Under the pieces are notes generated by a model. The model saw only the letters and a program-made list of their open reading frames with translations, did no database searches and was not told the origin of the DNA. A DNA stretch of 64,000 nt from Sinonovacula constricta (Eukaryota; Mollusca; Bivalvia; Cardiida; Solecurtidae): assembly GCA_007844125.1 (NCBI GenBank), contig CM017560.1, forward strand, positions 552,401-616,400, read 5' to 3'. Made by a program: the position numbers and the translations under genes. Below, in pieces: positions 47,251-60,737 of the stretch (position 1 is its first letter; each line of letters opens with the position of its first letter).

Positions 47251-48068
47251 TGAAAACGTTTGCTGCCGAATGCTGCATTAGCAGTAACGTTAACCTTTAC
47301 TTTTGTTACCCTTCAAGTCTTAGTTCGTTACTAAATAATAGCTAAAGTTTTATGACATATTGCAAGAGACTCAACAGAAAATATCGCAGATTCTGATGTG
47401 ACAGCTCCTTGTGAGAGCCAGTTTATCTGTATCTACACAATTTGTCTAATCCAAGCGGATTGGACATTAGCAGACTAAAGTTTAGGTCTAGAATGTTTCT
47501 AAGATTAATTTCATATTTCTTAAAAGATTTTGCACAACATGTAATGTTCTTGACATTAAGTAGTACCTAATTTAATGCTTAAATTGCAAACATATTTGAA
47601 AAGAATGAAACATACATACATATTTCAGTGAAAGTGTATATAAAACTGTGGTATTAAAAATATCTGCTTACAATGTATTTTATTTTTAATATATATAAAG
47701 TCTTTCATGAATTATGTATGTATTTCTTTAAAATACAATTAAAATAATAATAAATAAATAAACAACATGTAGTAAGCACTAGTAAAATGAAAGATAAATG
47801 ACTCCGTTTTTGTCTGCTCAATATGCTTGATTTGTATATTTACTTGAGACTTGATGCAGATTTGGTCTTAGATAGAGTGTATGATCTCAGTATATGTTGT
47901 AAAATGCAAATTACCAATAAAGACTAGTATTGAAACATATAATATTTATCTTTAGTTGTGATGTGTTTTCAGCAAATGTTGTAGAATGTAAATTAATGGT
48001 TAAGAACATTTGAGGTGAATATTTTCAAGGAACCAATATATATCTGCCTATGGTTTGTGTGTTTTCAG

Positions 48069-48164
48069 TCAATTGAGGCAACAAAGCGTGACAAGACGTC
48101 CAGGACCGATGACCTCTCCTCTTGTATCCTGATGGTCAATCTGGACTCAGCCAGGGAACTTCCA
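48069..48164 (+). CDS. ESYT2: E-Syt exon 15: start of C2B
   Basis: A 96-nt phase-0 exon (acceptor GTGTTTTCAG, donor GTAGGT) reads SIEATKRDKTSRTDDLSSCI then LMVNLDSARELP. S-x-x-x-I-L-x-V-x-L-D-S-A-R-x-L-P is the first strand and loop of C2B in E-Syts. Confidence 0.94.
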
Positions 48165-51100
48165 GTAGGTGGACATTCATCTTTATAATAAGTCAAATGT
48201 GTGTCAAATACTTTTATTGGCTCAGTTTTTAAAAAATGTCTTGAAACCTTAACTGTCAGCCAACTATACATGATAATGGTGCTTATTTATGGAATAGCTT
48301 CCATTTGGGAATATAAATGTATCTCTACTGGTCTGTAGTTAGCATCTATTATAAACTGTTATTTATTTTGACTTTACTTATTAATGTTATTTGCTGATCA
48401 AACGCTATATACCAGACCTTGAAGCGCAATTGGTAGATTGTCAGCTCCAGAAACAGGAGGCCCCTGGTTTGACCCAGGCCGCGCCATACCAAAGTAATTA
48501 AAAATGGTAGTGGTATAGCTCCCTTGCTTACGTTCAAGCAAATGTAAAGGTAGTTGCACAACTGGTTGGCCCGGCACCAGGATAATATGACTGGGTGTGG
48601 TATCATGCCAGGTGTTCACGTCATGATATACACAGTGAAGGCAGCACTATATCTGCTTCAAGTGGACAGTGTCTCCAGATAACCGATATACTGTTAGTGG
48701 GACAATAAACCCAATAAACATAAACAAACTATCACCATAACTACATTTGTTCTCTTCTACTTATCTATAATTAAAAGACTTTCCACATATATATTCAGGA
48801 GCTATATAATGTAAGCTCAGTGCTGTAAATAATAATATAATTATGTTACTTCGGGGTTTGGAAATGTATATCGACAGCATGGACATACAAAGTACAATAT
48901 TTAACCCTTGTCCTAAGGCAGTGTACTGTTATGCTCCTTTATTTATTATTTTCACTTATTCAACTTTATTGCTTTTGTTTCAGTTTTGTTGATTAATTTA
49001 AAGTTTTTTTTATTTACACCATGCAGCATTTTGCCACTTTTTTTTCAAAATTTTATTATTTTGATAATACTAATTATTTCATAAAAATATGTGTTTCTTA
49101 TTATTTACCTTTGTTATGTACAATATAAATTTTGAAAGTTAAAAAACTTATGTCAGATCATCTTTTTGACTTTTCTATCAGGTCAGAAAGTTGGAAGTTT
49201 AGTTGGCTGCTTGTACTCTCTAGACATCAGCATTTAGGAAATCTGTGATGATATGTTAAACTGTCCGTGGAAGTGCAGTTAATGGTCTTCAGGACTACCC
49301 CAGGCCAAGACTCACCAGAGTCCAGCAGATGGCTCTTGTATAGTTCAGTTTATTTGGAGTTCCTCCCTGACAAGTTGTCTTGGTCTTAGAATTACGTAAT
49401 AGGATGTACTCTTATCATGTCAGGTTTTCATGTGTGCACAAAAAACGCAGTTTTGTGCTTCTTGTAAACAGCCTTTCACTCACCTTCTTACTAAAAGAAT
49501 AATAGTTGGATGTTAAACCTGAAACAATAGAGTTATTGAGCACTAAATATAACCCTGTTATGCCACATTTTTTCTGCAGATGATATGCCAAGACAGTATT
49601 TTCAGTTCGGTATGATCATGTCTCCAATGCTTCCCAACATCATAAGTTTCATTGTCCATATCTTACATTGTCACTCATGGCATTTTATCTTTTTCAAGAG
49701 ATTTTGGACAATGTTCAGCCCCCTTAATCTGTATAGATATAAATGCTTGTTACATGTACAGATTTTGTACTTACATGATTACAGTTTGTGTGTTTGCTAA
49801 CTCACTAAGTCACTGTATTAAATGAGTAATGGAATTTACAGAAAAAGTTTGTGTTGCCTTATATCTGCCCTATAACTGACAGTCTACTCATCATATTGCA
49901 ATTATTTTAATAAGCTGCCTATTGGAATAGATATTTTTGCCAAGTCTGCTGTAATTTAAGTCTAAGTAACAATTGCATTCAAAGCAGTAGTTTGGAATGA
50001 GAATGTATTTGCTGTTAGGGAGCAGTAAAAAAATAAAGAATATTTTTTTATTATTATTGCATGAAATGACATTTGACTCATTGGACCATTCTGACACTGG
50101 TGTGCCATACATCCCTCACCCCCACCACCACCCACCTTTTATCAGTGACTAGAATATTCAGCTTGCTTTTTAACCATCACACCTTGCTCCTGAAACTTAT
50201 CTGATATCTGAAATATATTTCTTCTTACAATCAACTAGGCTAATCAATTACCAATACATACCCAGTAATTAAAGTTTTATACAGCCTATTTAGAATAGTA
50301 GTTAATGTTTTAACTTGTGCACATTTTTTTTTACTTACATGTCTTGTATGAAACTTTGTGTATTTGCAGACAAAAAGGATGCACAAACCATCTAAATCAG
50401 GCCTTAAAATAGGTGTATGTGTAAATGATAGAATTAAATCATAATTATTAAAAATATTTTTTTTTATTAAACTGCATGCTGGAATGACTTCTTTATGTAT
50501 AATATTAGAATGACAGGCATTTATATTATTATGATAGTGATTATCTGTTAATTATTTTAAATGATGTTTTTTGGTAGATATCAACTACCGTAACTCTCTT
50601 GTGGTAGTGGTCTTTGGTTATAGTGTCGATTAAAATACCATTTCTTTGTTAGATTCAACTTCTTCAAAAAGGATCCTGAATTTAAACAAATCTTGAGCCC
50701 ACATCCTTTATACTTTTAATCATTTTCTTCCCTTGCAATGTAATTTCCTTCTCTGTGCAAAGGCTTTTTGGGGGGGGCCCGCTTGAAAAAGTCCTAAAAT
50801 ATGAGTGGACAGCTGTTAAGGTTCCTTATGCTATCGAAATGCACCGATAGTTCATGCTTTATACCAGCATCTGAAAACCAGATTTTATTTATAAGAATAT
50901 TTACCATTGATATGAATAATTTTCTATTTCCTTGTTTAGATAACCTTTATATATTTTACACACGTTTACTTGCAGTATGTCTATTATATTTTCCTTTGCC
51001 TGATGTAGATTTATTAATAAAGCAACTTGTTTAAATGCATGTATTTTGTATTGAATTATATTTATCCTATTTTATGTGATTGCCTTTTTCTGCTTAAAGT

Positions 51101-51912
51101 GAGTGACAACAATGCATTACATGGCTCTTTTTGATGCTCCCAGTAAGTTTGAACTATTTCAATAGATTTGGAAAAACTGTCGGCAACTCTACAAAACTTT
51201 GTCTTGAATCATCATTTAAGATGATTGCTAAAGATGTTTGATGTTTTGCAAGTTTTATAGTGAAAGAAACATAAGTGCTCTTGCTCGATTACTATTATTT
51301 TCTCAACTTGCGTCTTCTTGTCTTGAGATTGAGGCATGACCATTTGAGTTCTGCATTTTGTTAATCTTATAAAGCATATACAATTGAAGGGTTTTCTTAT
51401 GGTTATCTAGTTCTTATTCAGATTAATAGACTCAGAAGGAAAGTGTTTGAAAGGCAATATGTGTAATGTTAAAAGAAAATAATGCCTTGTTATTACAGAT
51501 TGTTAATGTTTACCCTATGTAACCTTATTTTGGCTTGATTATAGTATTCAATAGGCTATAGTAGTGTTAATTTATTTTTTTATTGTGTTTTTGTTGTTCT
51601 TTTACTTTATTTATTCTGAAATTTATTTTTGTTTTGATTTTGTTGTATTTAATTATTTAATATAATAATATATCATTTTCGAGTATCTCTCTCTTGAACT
51701 TTACATGGAAATTTTAAAACAGTAACTCCCCAATTTTGTGTTTATCTTTTTTGTTGATTATTGTTGTGATGTTGTTGTATTAACTTAATTATTGAACAAT
51801 GCTTCCTTTATATCTGTATTTATGTAGCAAATAGGATGTATGTTTATCTATACACTTATTAAAAAAATATTTCAGCCTGATCTTTCTATGTTCTCATTAT
51901 TTTATTCAATAG
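48165..51912 (+). other. E-Syt intron 15
   Basis: 3.7 kb with a complete SINE family B copy (48413-48722), then AT-rich sequence. ORFs at 49585-49800, 49891-50112 and 50801-51034 lack recognisable features. Confidence 0.7.
48413..48722 (+). repeat. SINE family B, fullest copy
   Basis: A tRNA-like head (GAAGCGCAATTGGTAGATTG, B box CTGGTTTGACCCAGG) is followed by a body with CATACCAAAGTAATTAAAAA, TATAGCTCCCTTGCT, GGCCCGGCACCAGGATAATA, GGCAGCACTATATCTGCTTC and AAGTGGACAGTGTCTCCAGA, ending GTGGGACAATAAACCCAATA. Copies with the same order occur at 57168, 57525 and, inverted, 14515. Confidence 0.82.
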
Positions 51913-52071
51913 AGATCTAAGAAGATGGATGAGCCATCTCCGTACGTGATGCTGAATTTGTCACAGAAAACTGAAGAGAGCAAGGTGTGTGCCGACACCT
52001 CAGACCCACGCTTCGAACAATCCTTCCGCTTCCTCGTCAATGACCCAAACTTCCAAGCACTGGATCTGAAG
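51913..52071 (+). CDS. ESYT2: E-Syt exon 16: C2B core
   Basis: A 159-nt phase-0 exon (acceptor ATTCAATAG, donor GTATGT) starts RSKKMDEPSPYVMLNLSQKT and ends FLVNDPNFQALDLK. The position of the usual Ca2+-binding SDPY is SPY with no paired acidic loop, as in vertebrate E-Syt C2B, so this domain is likely Ca2+-independent and structural. Confidence 0.94.
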
Positions 52072-52730
52072 GTATGTCATTCTTTTTTTCATTTAAGTAG
52101 ATTGTTTAACATATGTTGGTGATTTCTTACAAGTGTGATATTGTTTATTCTAAGCATTGAAATATAATCAAGAAATCATATCTACTAATTTATCAATTTT
52201 TATGCTGTTTCTAAGGCCAAAGTGGGAGATTTGTTATTTTCATATAAACAAAGAAGAAAGTTATCTGTTTCCAAGTAAAGAGATTTCTGAAAATGTGTAA
52301 AACTTTCATCATTTTCAAATTATTTTGATCCTTAAATATAGGAGTTTCCCTCCAAATGTGTTCACATGTATGATAATAAATACCCCACTTGGAGCCATCT
52401 GAAGGAGTTCCATACTGAAAGTTGCCTTTGTATTTAGTTGTAGGCCAATAAATAATAATCTGCAGAATTTATTAACTCATAGTCTGATTAATATGTGTAA
52501 AACTTATGCTTATTATTAGCTTTCAACTTCATTCAATGACAATGTATGGGAAGATACTAAGCAGTGTGGATCCTGATCTGACAGCTCACAGCTGGATTAT
52601 TTGGATCTACACCATTTGCTTTAGCAAGGCTGTCTTATTAATATGTGCAAGCAGACAGAAAGCTATCAGGTCCATATAGGTCCTCCAGCCATTGTTCATG
52701 CTATATACCATTCACTCTCCATGTGTGTAG
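52072..52730 (+). other. E-Syt intron 16
   Basis: 659 bp, AT-rich, with a fragment near 52565-52640 (GATCCTGATCTGACAGCT) resembling the GATCAGCCAGCT repeat. Nothing else seen. Confidence 0.6.
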
Positions 52731-52880
52731 GTGATGGACAAGAAGACAGACAAGTCACTGGGAGATCTGACTCTACCACTGAAGACGCTGTTGTCTGCTC
52801 CTGACATGGTGCTGGACCAGTACTTCCCCTTGAAGAGATCAGATCCTAACAGTCAAGTACAGATGAGAGTTGCTCTCAGG
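52731..52880 (+). CDS. ESYT2: E-Syt exon 17: end of C2B
   Basis: A 150-nt phase-0 exon (acceptor CATGTGTGTAG, donor GTAAGA) starts VMDKKTDKSLGDLTLPLKTL and ends VQMRVALR. SLGxLxxPLxxLL and the final L-x-x-x-x-x-L-R-V-L run across into exon 18, as in vertebrate ESYT2. Confidence 0.94.
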
Positions 52881-53668
52881 GTAAGATTTGTTCTTTATAC
52901 ATTATTGTTGGGTCTGTTACTAAACTAATAAAGAATAATAATGAATTATGAAATAGAGTTTGACTTTGTGCAATATATTGCAGAGTTATGCATGGTTTCA
53001 TGTTCATTTTTTCAATGATCTATTTAAAAAGTACTGGAGAAAAACACCTTGCATTATCCTGTGATATATCATGCAAAATCAAACTGTTTTTCCAGTTAAT
53101 TATTTACTTGACTGTAAATTTCAAAAAGAGATCCAGAAACCTGGGCTTATTTTATGTTATACTACATGTTTTTTTTCTAGCTCTTGTTTTCATTACATTA
53201 TTATATAATGTATGTTTACTTATTGTTTTTATTTTATGTAACATATATACCTTAATAATTTAAATACTGTATGTATATAAAGAGGAGAAAATTGAAAGTA
53301 TGATTGGGCCTTAACGTGTCAGCGTGATGCATAATAATTTAAAATTGTGTTACCACAAAACAGAAGTATTGTTAATAAGTCAACTCAATGAGAAAAGAGT
53401 TTGTATAAAAGGTATAAGAAGTTTATAATATAACATTAGAAACATTTAATGCCAAGACATCCATAACCAAGCAGCTAGAGTTGCTGACTGGACTACTGAG
53501 TTCGTTAGTTCTCGAATTCTAGTCAGAGTCTTTCATGTATGGAGATTTTCTATTTGCCCTGCATTGCCTCATTGGTTCTACATAGACATGTCTCTGGGCT
53601 CTGCCCTACTAATACCAGATGTATATAATTATCCAAACAAAACAAGTGATAGAAGTCTGTGATTCCAG
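52881..53668 (+). other. E-Syt intron 17
   Basis: 788 bp; AT-rich, with a SINE family A copy at about 53462-53640 just before exon 18. The 91-codon frame at 52988-53263 is a low-complexity hydrophobic read. Confidence 0.65.
53462..53640 (+). repeat. SINE family A copy next to exon 18
   Basis: Shows the tRNA-like head AGCAGCTAGAGTTGCTGACT, a B-box-like GTTCTCGAATTC, and the body string CATTGGTTCTACATAGACAT (compare CAGTGGTTCTACCCAGACAT). Confidence 0.6.
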
Positions 53669-53988
53669 GTACTGACTGAGGACCGTACAAACTGGGACAC
53701 TACCCAGGAGAATCTCATGAAGGATGTGAACACTGATGCCAAGGAATCAGATGTTGACGCCAAACATGCCCCTGCTACAAGTGGCACTAATGTGGCACCA
53801 TCCCAGCAGAGTGGCCCATCTCCCACGGCATCCGCCACCTCCCCAACCACCCAGACTGGTATTCAGGAGATTAAGAAAGAGAAAGCATCTGCAGTGGCGG
53901 CAGCACCTTCCCCTGTACAGAAGATACCACCAGCGAAAACTGACGACAGGTCTGGCTCTTTAAGGAAGAGAATCTCATCAACATCAAG
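53669..53988 (+). CDS. ESYT2: E-Syt exon 18: C2B-C2C linker
   Basis: The largest exon (320 nt, acceptor GATTCCAG, donor GTATGT). It begins VLTEDRTNWD, completing the RVL end of C2B, then turns into a Ser/Thr/Ala/Pro/Gln-rich, Lys-rich linker (for example SGPSPTASATSPTTQTG) and ends SGSLRKRISST plus two bases of Ser. Linkers here are variable and probably disordered; RKRISST resembles a basophilic kinase site, an inference from sequence only. Confidence 0.92.
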
Positions 53989-54582
53989 GTATGTTTTGGA
54001 TTTTCATTTTTCACTTAGCTGTCTTCCTTTCTTAAGTAGTCAAACAATAAATTGGCATGGATTGCAAAGTACTTTTGTCTTGAATTTGCCATAGTAGTGA
54101 AACAAACTGTGGCAGTGCTAAATATTGGTAGACATATGCTTTAAAATGAACATGGGAAAATCATCTGTTATTACATACAGTGTCAAGTTAAGTCATATCT
54201 TATTCTTAGATGCAACTAAACTGTTATAGTTATATATGGGTTTTACCTTTAAAACTCCCTTATTGATAATTTACTTTACATTTCTTCCCTACTATTTCTC
54301 CACACTCTTCCCCCACAGAAAGTAACCCTGTATTTCTGCTAAACACATGCCAATATTAAGAGTGTAGGAAGAGTCAAAGTACAAAATTAACTCTACATAA
54401 TGATGGTAACTCTGTGGCAAACAATTAAGAGCTTCATCAGACAGCTCATTTTTTCCCTTGGGCTTGTCAGATCATTCTTTTCAGATTTAGAGTTAATAAA
54501 AATAACAGAAGAAATCATCATCCAGAGTAATGGTCAGTGTGATGATTATGTTCTATAAATGTGATGATTATATATATTTCAG
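53989..54582 (+). other. E-Syt intron 18
   Basis: 594 bp, AT-rich; no gene or repeat family recognised. Confidence 0.7.
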
Positions 54583-54684
54583 TACATCAGGAAACCTTGG
54601 AGAGTTTCGACTGGGCAAGATCCAGCTCACCCTGCGATACAGCATGCAGCGCGGGAAACTGGCCGTTGTCATCCATAAGTGTGT
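54583..54684 (+). CDS. ESYT2: E-Syt exon 19: start of C2C
   Basis: A 102-nt exon (acceptor ATATATTTCAG, donor GTAAGT) completes Ser and reads TSGNLGEFRLGKIQLTLRYS, then MQRGKLAVVIHKC plus two bases of Val. G-K-I-Q-L-T-L-R-Y is the first strand of C2C. Confidence 0.94.
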
Positions 54685-56029
54685 GTAAGTAGCCCCAGAT
54701 CTGCTGCTTGAACAATCAGCATACCTAAAAAAATCCATTTATCACTGTTACAGTGACTGTTATAGTCTGTTATAGCTTAATAAGAACATAAATTTACATT
54801 TGTTGAAAAAGTATATGAAATGAGAATGATGTTAAAATTTTTAAATCTACTGTAATGGATGGTAGATGGACATTGGAGGAAATGGTATTGGACTTCGCCT
54901 TTATGTTCTTATGTCAACGGATATTGAGAGTAGAGAACTGGCACCAGATGCCAAAGATAGTGGGTTTGATCCTTGACTGGGAAATATCACGACAATAATT
55001 GATACAACTTTCTTTGCTTGCATTAGCTTAGGTTGTTTCAAGAATGGTTGTTTGCACAGTACAATATGACTATTTACTTGACAGGTGCATAGCTATATTC
55101 TAAGGTTTGGAACAATGGGGAGTGGGGGTGATGGTGGAAAACCTTGTTTTTGTTTTGCCATGTAGGCCAGAAGAATTATATTGTAGTTACATATTCAAAA
55201 CTTCCTTGAAAAATTGATAGACTGCGCAGGAAACAAATGAAATGGAACTGATATCACTTTCGGAAAAATGTGCTGCAATGTTGTTGTGTACTTAAGAGAA
55301 TATCAGATTTTATTTAGTAGATCAAAAGTGTTACTGGTTTTGAAACTTTAATTTACTAGATGGGTTGTTAGTGGTCAGTAAACTAACTGAACAGACTTAT
55401 CATTGCACAATTATATAAATATTGTTATTTCCACTTTAAAAAATATGTTTTTCTAGAAATTTGGAAACACATAACAATATAAAATCCATGTCATGACACT
55501 CTACAAACTTAACTCTCTTTAAGGTTAAGTGATTTATGCATTTCCCAATGCCAGTTTTCATTAATCTACTATGATATGTGCATATTGCATAATCTAAAAT
55601 CTTGCAATTGTTAGAGCTTGTTTCTATCAATGTTAGATATTGATTTGATCTTTTGAAGATGAGCATATAAATTGTTATTGTTGTCACAGTGTTACTCAAT
55701 AAAAGGTTGTGATAAGCAGAAGGTGAGAGTTACTTGCAGCATCAAACATTATCTCATCTTAATGAATTTAAAAAGTAGCCAATCATGAAGGCAAATGTAA
55801 ACTTACTTCAGTATACTTCAAATATGTTTACATTTTACCAAAATTACATGAAGACTTCGACTGAAACACTCATTATTAATCACCTTTAATTAAGTTAAAC
55901 AAGCTAACTTAAATATGTACTTAATGAACCAATGCTGATAAATATCATCACCATAATTATTATTCCCCTTTTTGTTACCTTAACACCCCAGCTCCTGTCT
56001 TAACAAGAATAACAATGTCATGTTATTAT

Positions 56030-56400
56030 TGCATTTAAATGCAAGTTAAACTCACAAATTACCCACTAATTTTTACCTTGAACATGTTAAACTCACTAAT
56101 TACCTACTAGTATTTATCCTGAACAAGTTAATAAATAACCTTCTAATTTTTACCCTGAACAAGTTAAAATCACCAATTATCCTCTAATTTTTACCCTGAA
56201 CAAGTTAACAAATTACCTACAGTTCTAATTTTTACCCTGAAAAAGTTAACAAATAACCAACTAATATTTACCCTGAACAAGTCAACAAATTACCTACAGT
56301 ACTAATTTTTACCCTGAAAAAGTTAACAAATAACCAACTAATATTTACCCTGAACAAGCTAAACTCACAAATGATCTACACATTTCACCCTGAACAATAA
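56030..56400 (+). repeat. Degenerate 36-44-bp tandem repeat
   Basis: About nine units with GTTAA(CA/AC)..ATTACC, CTAATTTTTACCCTGAA and CAAGTTAA; some insert TACAGTT, so unit length varies. Confidence 0.85.
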
Positions 56401-57167
56401 TTGTACATTGATTTCTCTACATAGAACTGTAAGCTTCTTGCTATATTTTGTCACATTGTCATAAAATTATTAATATAGGACAACGCCTCCATCCTGCCTT
56501 AAATGCTCGAAATCATGGCAATGTGTCTAGGCAGTATCAAGATATAGATTGAAAGTTATTTTTGAGTTAATATTTTTCTGGTGAATAACAGAATATCAGT
56601 TTACATTCATAAAATTTGATACTTTAAGTGAAAATACTGACAAAATATATATAAAAAGCAAAGTCAATTACTCAAAATATTTTGTACCGTTTTGATTTCT
56701 GCACAATGCAACATTTTGTTTTTGATGGATTAACAAATGTGTTTTACTGGGGGCTTTCAGACTTGTTTTGTTATTGGTATTCTGATAAAAAAAATGTTAT
56801 AAAAATGTTGACAGTATCAAATGTCCTTTTCAATTTTGCTTTTCTTTATAAGCTTATAATTTATTAAACAAGCTATGAACTGTCTTAAAACTTGGAACAA
56901 ATTCCTGTAAAGAAAGATAACCTTTTATTCATTTCAAGCATTTTAGTGGTTATCTCCCCTTTAACTTGAATACATGTTTCGTATTCATATGTACAAAGTC
57001 TACACACATCATAGTTTTATGTTCAACAGGTTAGAAAAAGATTCTTAGTAAAGGAGAAAGATATGCACCATTCACCTTTTCACATACTGAAATAATATCA
57101 TAATTAGAAAGGACTACTATTATCAGCCTGCCATGTTTATCAATAAATACAGTTCTTAGTACTGGAC

Positions 57168-57410
57168 TTGGTTACACAATCAGTAGAGTGTCGGCTCTAG
57201 GTGGCGAGTCCCCAGGCACAATCTCAAGCCCCAACATACCAAAGCTGTACAAATAATAGTGGTAAAGCTCAAGCAATCATAATGACAAATCCATGACTGG
57301 ATGGACTGGTGTCAGGATAATGTTGTGTTCACTGCATGCTGTACACAGTGAGGGCAGCAAGCTTTATCTGCTTCAAGTGGACACAGTCACCTGGTTACTA
57401 AAAACTTCCT
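57168..57410 (+). repeat. SINE family B copy
   Basis: tRNA-like head (ACACAATCAGTAGAGTGTCG), then CATACCAAAGCTGTAC, GTGTCAGGATAATG and TTTATCTGCTTCAAGTGGAC. Confidence 0.75.
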
Positions 57411-57524
57411 TGAATTTGGTATATGGGTGTTTGATGATTAATAAAAGAGCTTTGCAGTGAAGTTCTGTGCACAAGAACCATTTCCCTAGCTACATATTTC
57501 CCTTTTACTGGTAGCACTGGTAGC

Positions 57525-57778
57525 CAGGGTTCAAACCTAGGTTTTAGCATACCAAAGTCATTAAAATGGTAGTTCTACAGCTCCCTTGCTAATGCTCAAG
57601 CAAATATAAGGGTAGTTCCATGACTTGCTGGCCCAGTGTCAGGATAATGGGACTGAGTGTGGTATCATTGCCAGGTTTTCGAGGCATGCTGTACTTAGGG
57701 AAGGCAGCACTATATCTGCTTCAAGTGGACTCCAAATATTTGAAATACTGTTGGTGGGATGATAAATCCAACAAACAT
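57525..57778 (+). repeat. SINE family B copy (head partly lost)
   Basis: Starts near the B box (GGTTCAAACC) and continues CATACCAAAGTCATTAAAAT, TACAGCTCCCTTGCTAATGC, CAGCACTATATCTGCTTCAA and TACTGTTGGTGGGATGATAA. A short tail fragment of the same family follows at about 57985-58030. Confidence 0.75.
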
Positions 57779-60602
57779 TACCCTTAGTTTATATTTTCTG
57801 TCATCTTTCCACCCAACCTGCCTTGATAAATAATTTGTTATTCACTTCACTTCACACTTGGTAAAGAGATACTTGGTAATGAGTAAAATGTTCAGTGTGC
57901 AAGAGCCATGACTCTTCCAATATTTATTTCCCTTATGTGTTTTTATCTGCTTGTCCATTCATCAACAATTTACCATCTCCAGAGTGTGGTTATACTGCTT
58001 GTGGGACATTAAACATCAAAACACAAACATTAGCTGAAATTCAATATCTCCAGTTTTGCATTTACTATTAAGAGCAATGTGTGCAGAATCACTGCCTCTA
58101 AGAGGCTGCTGTCCTAACAATTAAAGACTCTTCCTGTCCCTATTGTCACAAAAAGTAGTTTAAAGTGTTTCCATGATTTGATGTGAAATGAAAGGGAGTC
58201 TCACACAGTTAAAATGTCAGAGCTGAACAATATTCTCAGATGTTTGTATAAATATGTCCAGCTTGTTTGAACCAGATGTGAATGTGATGATGGAAGGCAA
58301 CAAAAATAAACTTAAAAAATTATAAATAAGTAAGGCCCCACTTTTCAGGGTGCAAGAATGCAGTGTCCACAGTGGGTGAATTGATGCTGGTTCTCAACCA
58401 TTAACATTCTGCTTATATCCACTACATTGAAAGCAAAATGTTTTGTTTGAGAAGAGGTGTGTCAAATGAAAATCATTGTCATCCCACAATTTATCTCCCA
58501 GTCATTGTCAAGACTGTGATTGCATTTTCAAAACAGTAAATACCACAGTTCTTGCTGCCTTTTCATTTTTTTTTAACTTTTTGTATCTTTTTTCACCCAC
58601 ACATAAATTGTACTTTTATAGGTGTTCCCATTATCTTAAGGGAAAAAAAGACCAAAGATGTTTACCCTCATGTGAAATATATTATATGCTATCCCCTTCA
58701 TACATGAACCAGACTGCCAGACTACAGTGTATCCTGATAAATAAGCAATCTTTACCCTTATTATCATCTTTTGTAAGAAACCAACTTCATACATAGGTAA
58801 CAAGCATTGAATAAAATGAAACAAAGTGTAAATATTGACCATCCAGCTCTTGCTGGAAGCTGGCTGATCTGGATCTTCACTATTTTCTTACATCTGATCA
58901 GTTTGTGATAAGCAGGGTAAGAGTTGAGGGGAAAAAAATGTTTTCACCTATGCTGTTTCACATAGACCAGTAACAGACACACAGGCTACATGGGATTTAG
59001 GTCACTGACCAACTTTGCAAGCCACATGTTGCTTGCTTATTAAAGAGCCTCCCACTGCATGCATCTGGCTTTTGTAAGCAATCACTTTCCCTCTCCACTT
59101 ACTAATTTTGTGCAGGTCTTACATAGATAGGTTGTATGTTGATTCTTATCATCTCTGACTTATACAGTTTACAAATAAATCTATCAAGCTATTCTTTCAA
59201 TTCAATGGACAGTCTGTAAGGAATAAAACAAATTGAATCAGCATGTATTTAAAGGTGGTCACTGACAGTTTTCATATATGAAATACATGTATCTATACCC
59301 TACTATTATTTGGGGGAACTGAATCATAACTTTTGCAAAAACTAAAAGTTAAGTTTAAGAAAAGACCGTTTTAAACATTACCCTAATAAAAGACAGCACA
59401 CATTGTGAAATAATTGCTCTAAATGTCCATTCTTAACAAATCTGTAAATAATCACGATGGGGATTTTTTGCCTAAGATAGACATTGACATCAGAGCAGAT
59501 AACCCAGATGGTGATATAACTTGATCACAAAAATAAAATGATCTTTTTAGGCAACAATTATTTTATTTAGTTGTTTGAAAAAAAGAATAAATGGCATGAA
59601 GCGCCAGATAACACCTTTAAATAAACTGTAAACTTGAGAGTTTTGAAAACCTGATATATTAGGTACAGTTGTTATTGCCACTGATGCTGCTGCTGCTAAG
59701 ATGTAATCAAATTAAATACTGATTAAAGTCAAATTAAAGTCCAATTAAAAACATGTGTTCATTTTGTGCAGCCTTGTACATGAAAATGTGTTTTATCAAT
59801 GAATGGTCTGTTAAACTCAGCTGACATAATAAAAAAAAATGGACGAAAAAATCTTGAAAACATCACCTTTACAAATTGTTGTATTTATATGTTATCAGTT
59901 TGTACACACTATCAATTGATTGGGAGTATCATAATCATTTCTGACACCTTGTTTTTATGGCCCTAATAAAGAGGGAGCTAGCCGTAATAAAAGGATAAGG
60001 TAGCCGGTAATAAGATCTGAACTTGTAGGTGTACCAGGGTGGTCTGGTTTGTGTGATAACTGGGGCGCAGACAGAAAAATGAGCAAGTATGTATGAGTGC
60101 ATCTTGTTATCTCAATTATAACAATAATTGTACATGGTAAAATGCAGGTTGTGTTCTGAAATATATAGTCCCCTGCTAAAAGAATGTGCTATCTTTTGTG
60201 CTTCAGAGAATAATGCTAAAACTCACAATTATTCATTTTATTGGCAAAGGCTTGTACTAAGTGTCAAAGCTTTATCATTTATTTCAGTAACTCATTCTTA
60301 TGTTTGAATTAATATTTCTTTACCTTATTGCATATTTTGTAATGTTTGATACACCATATAGTTCAACAGTACATGTCAAATGCATGTATACATAATAGCA
60401 GTCTGGTATTCATCAACATTTTCAGTCTTAAAAAAATATTAATTTTGACAAAACAAATCTTCACTTATATTGCATGTCTTTTTGCAACTTCTTTTTTATG
60501 GAGAATAAAAAAGATTTTCAGTTATCTACATGTTTTGCTTGAAGTTATGTATAATTACTCCTGTGCAATGATTGTCATATTTTGATTGTGTATATGCTGC
60601 AG

Positions 60603-60737
60603 GTGCTTGATTGCATGTGACAAGGACAACTTCTCAGACCCGTATGTGAAGATGTACCTCCTTCCTGACAGAGGCAACAGCAGCAAGAGAAAAACCAAGG
60701 TCATCAACAACAACCTCAACCCAGTCTGGGATGAAAC
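60603..60737 (+). CDS. ESYT2: E-Syt exon 20: C2C Ca2+/lipid loop 1 and polybasic region
   Basis: A 135-nt exon (acceptor TATGCTGCAG, donor GTAAGA) completes Val and reads [40 protein letters not shown] and VWDE plus two bases of Thr. [12 protein letters not shown] and the Lys/Arg-rich stretch match the C2C domain, which in vertebrates binds PI(4,5)P2 at the plasma membrane. It also shows the [11 protein letters not shown] pattern that exon 10 only half retains in C2A. Confidence 0.95.

Larger units (their letters stand above)
39848..48068 (+). other. E-Syt intron 14 (8.2 kb)
   Basis: Besides the listed transposon, SINE and 45/44-bp array, it contains poly-T low complexity at 42400-42450, ATC-rich simple repeats at 43065-43250 and 43650-43690, and a tRNA-like fragment near 44860-44935 (CAGGCCTAGTGGTTTAAGTG). 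No further exon found. Confidence 0.7.
54685..60602 (+). other. E-Syt intron 19 (5.9 kb)
   Basis: Contains the 36-44-bp repeat at 56030-56400, two SINE family B copies and a tail fragment (57168-58030), and a reversed GATCAGCCAGC repeat at 58848-58930. ORFs such as 58476-58796 and 60346-60585 lack domain features. Confidence 0.7.

Noticed and set aside
48349..48619. Minus-strand frames of 85 and 73 codons
   Set aside because: They lie across the SINE family B copy and show no protein features.
53629..53963. Frames of 73 and 75 codons overlapping exon 18
   Set aside because: Shadow frames of the genuine linker exon, which is open in the phase required by its neighbours.
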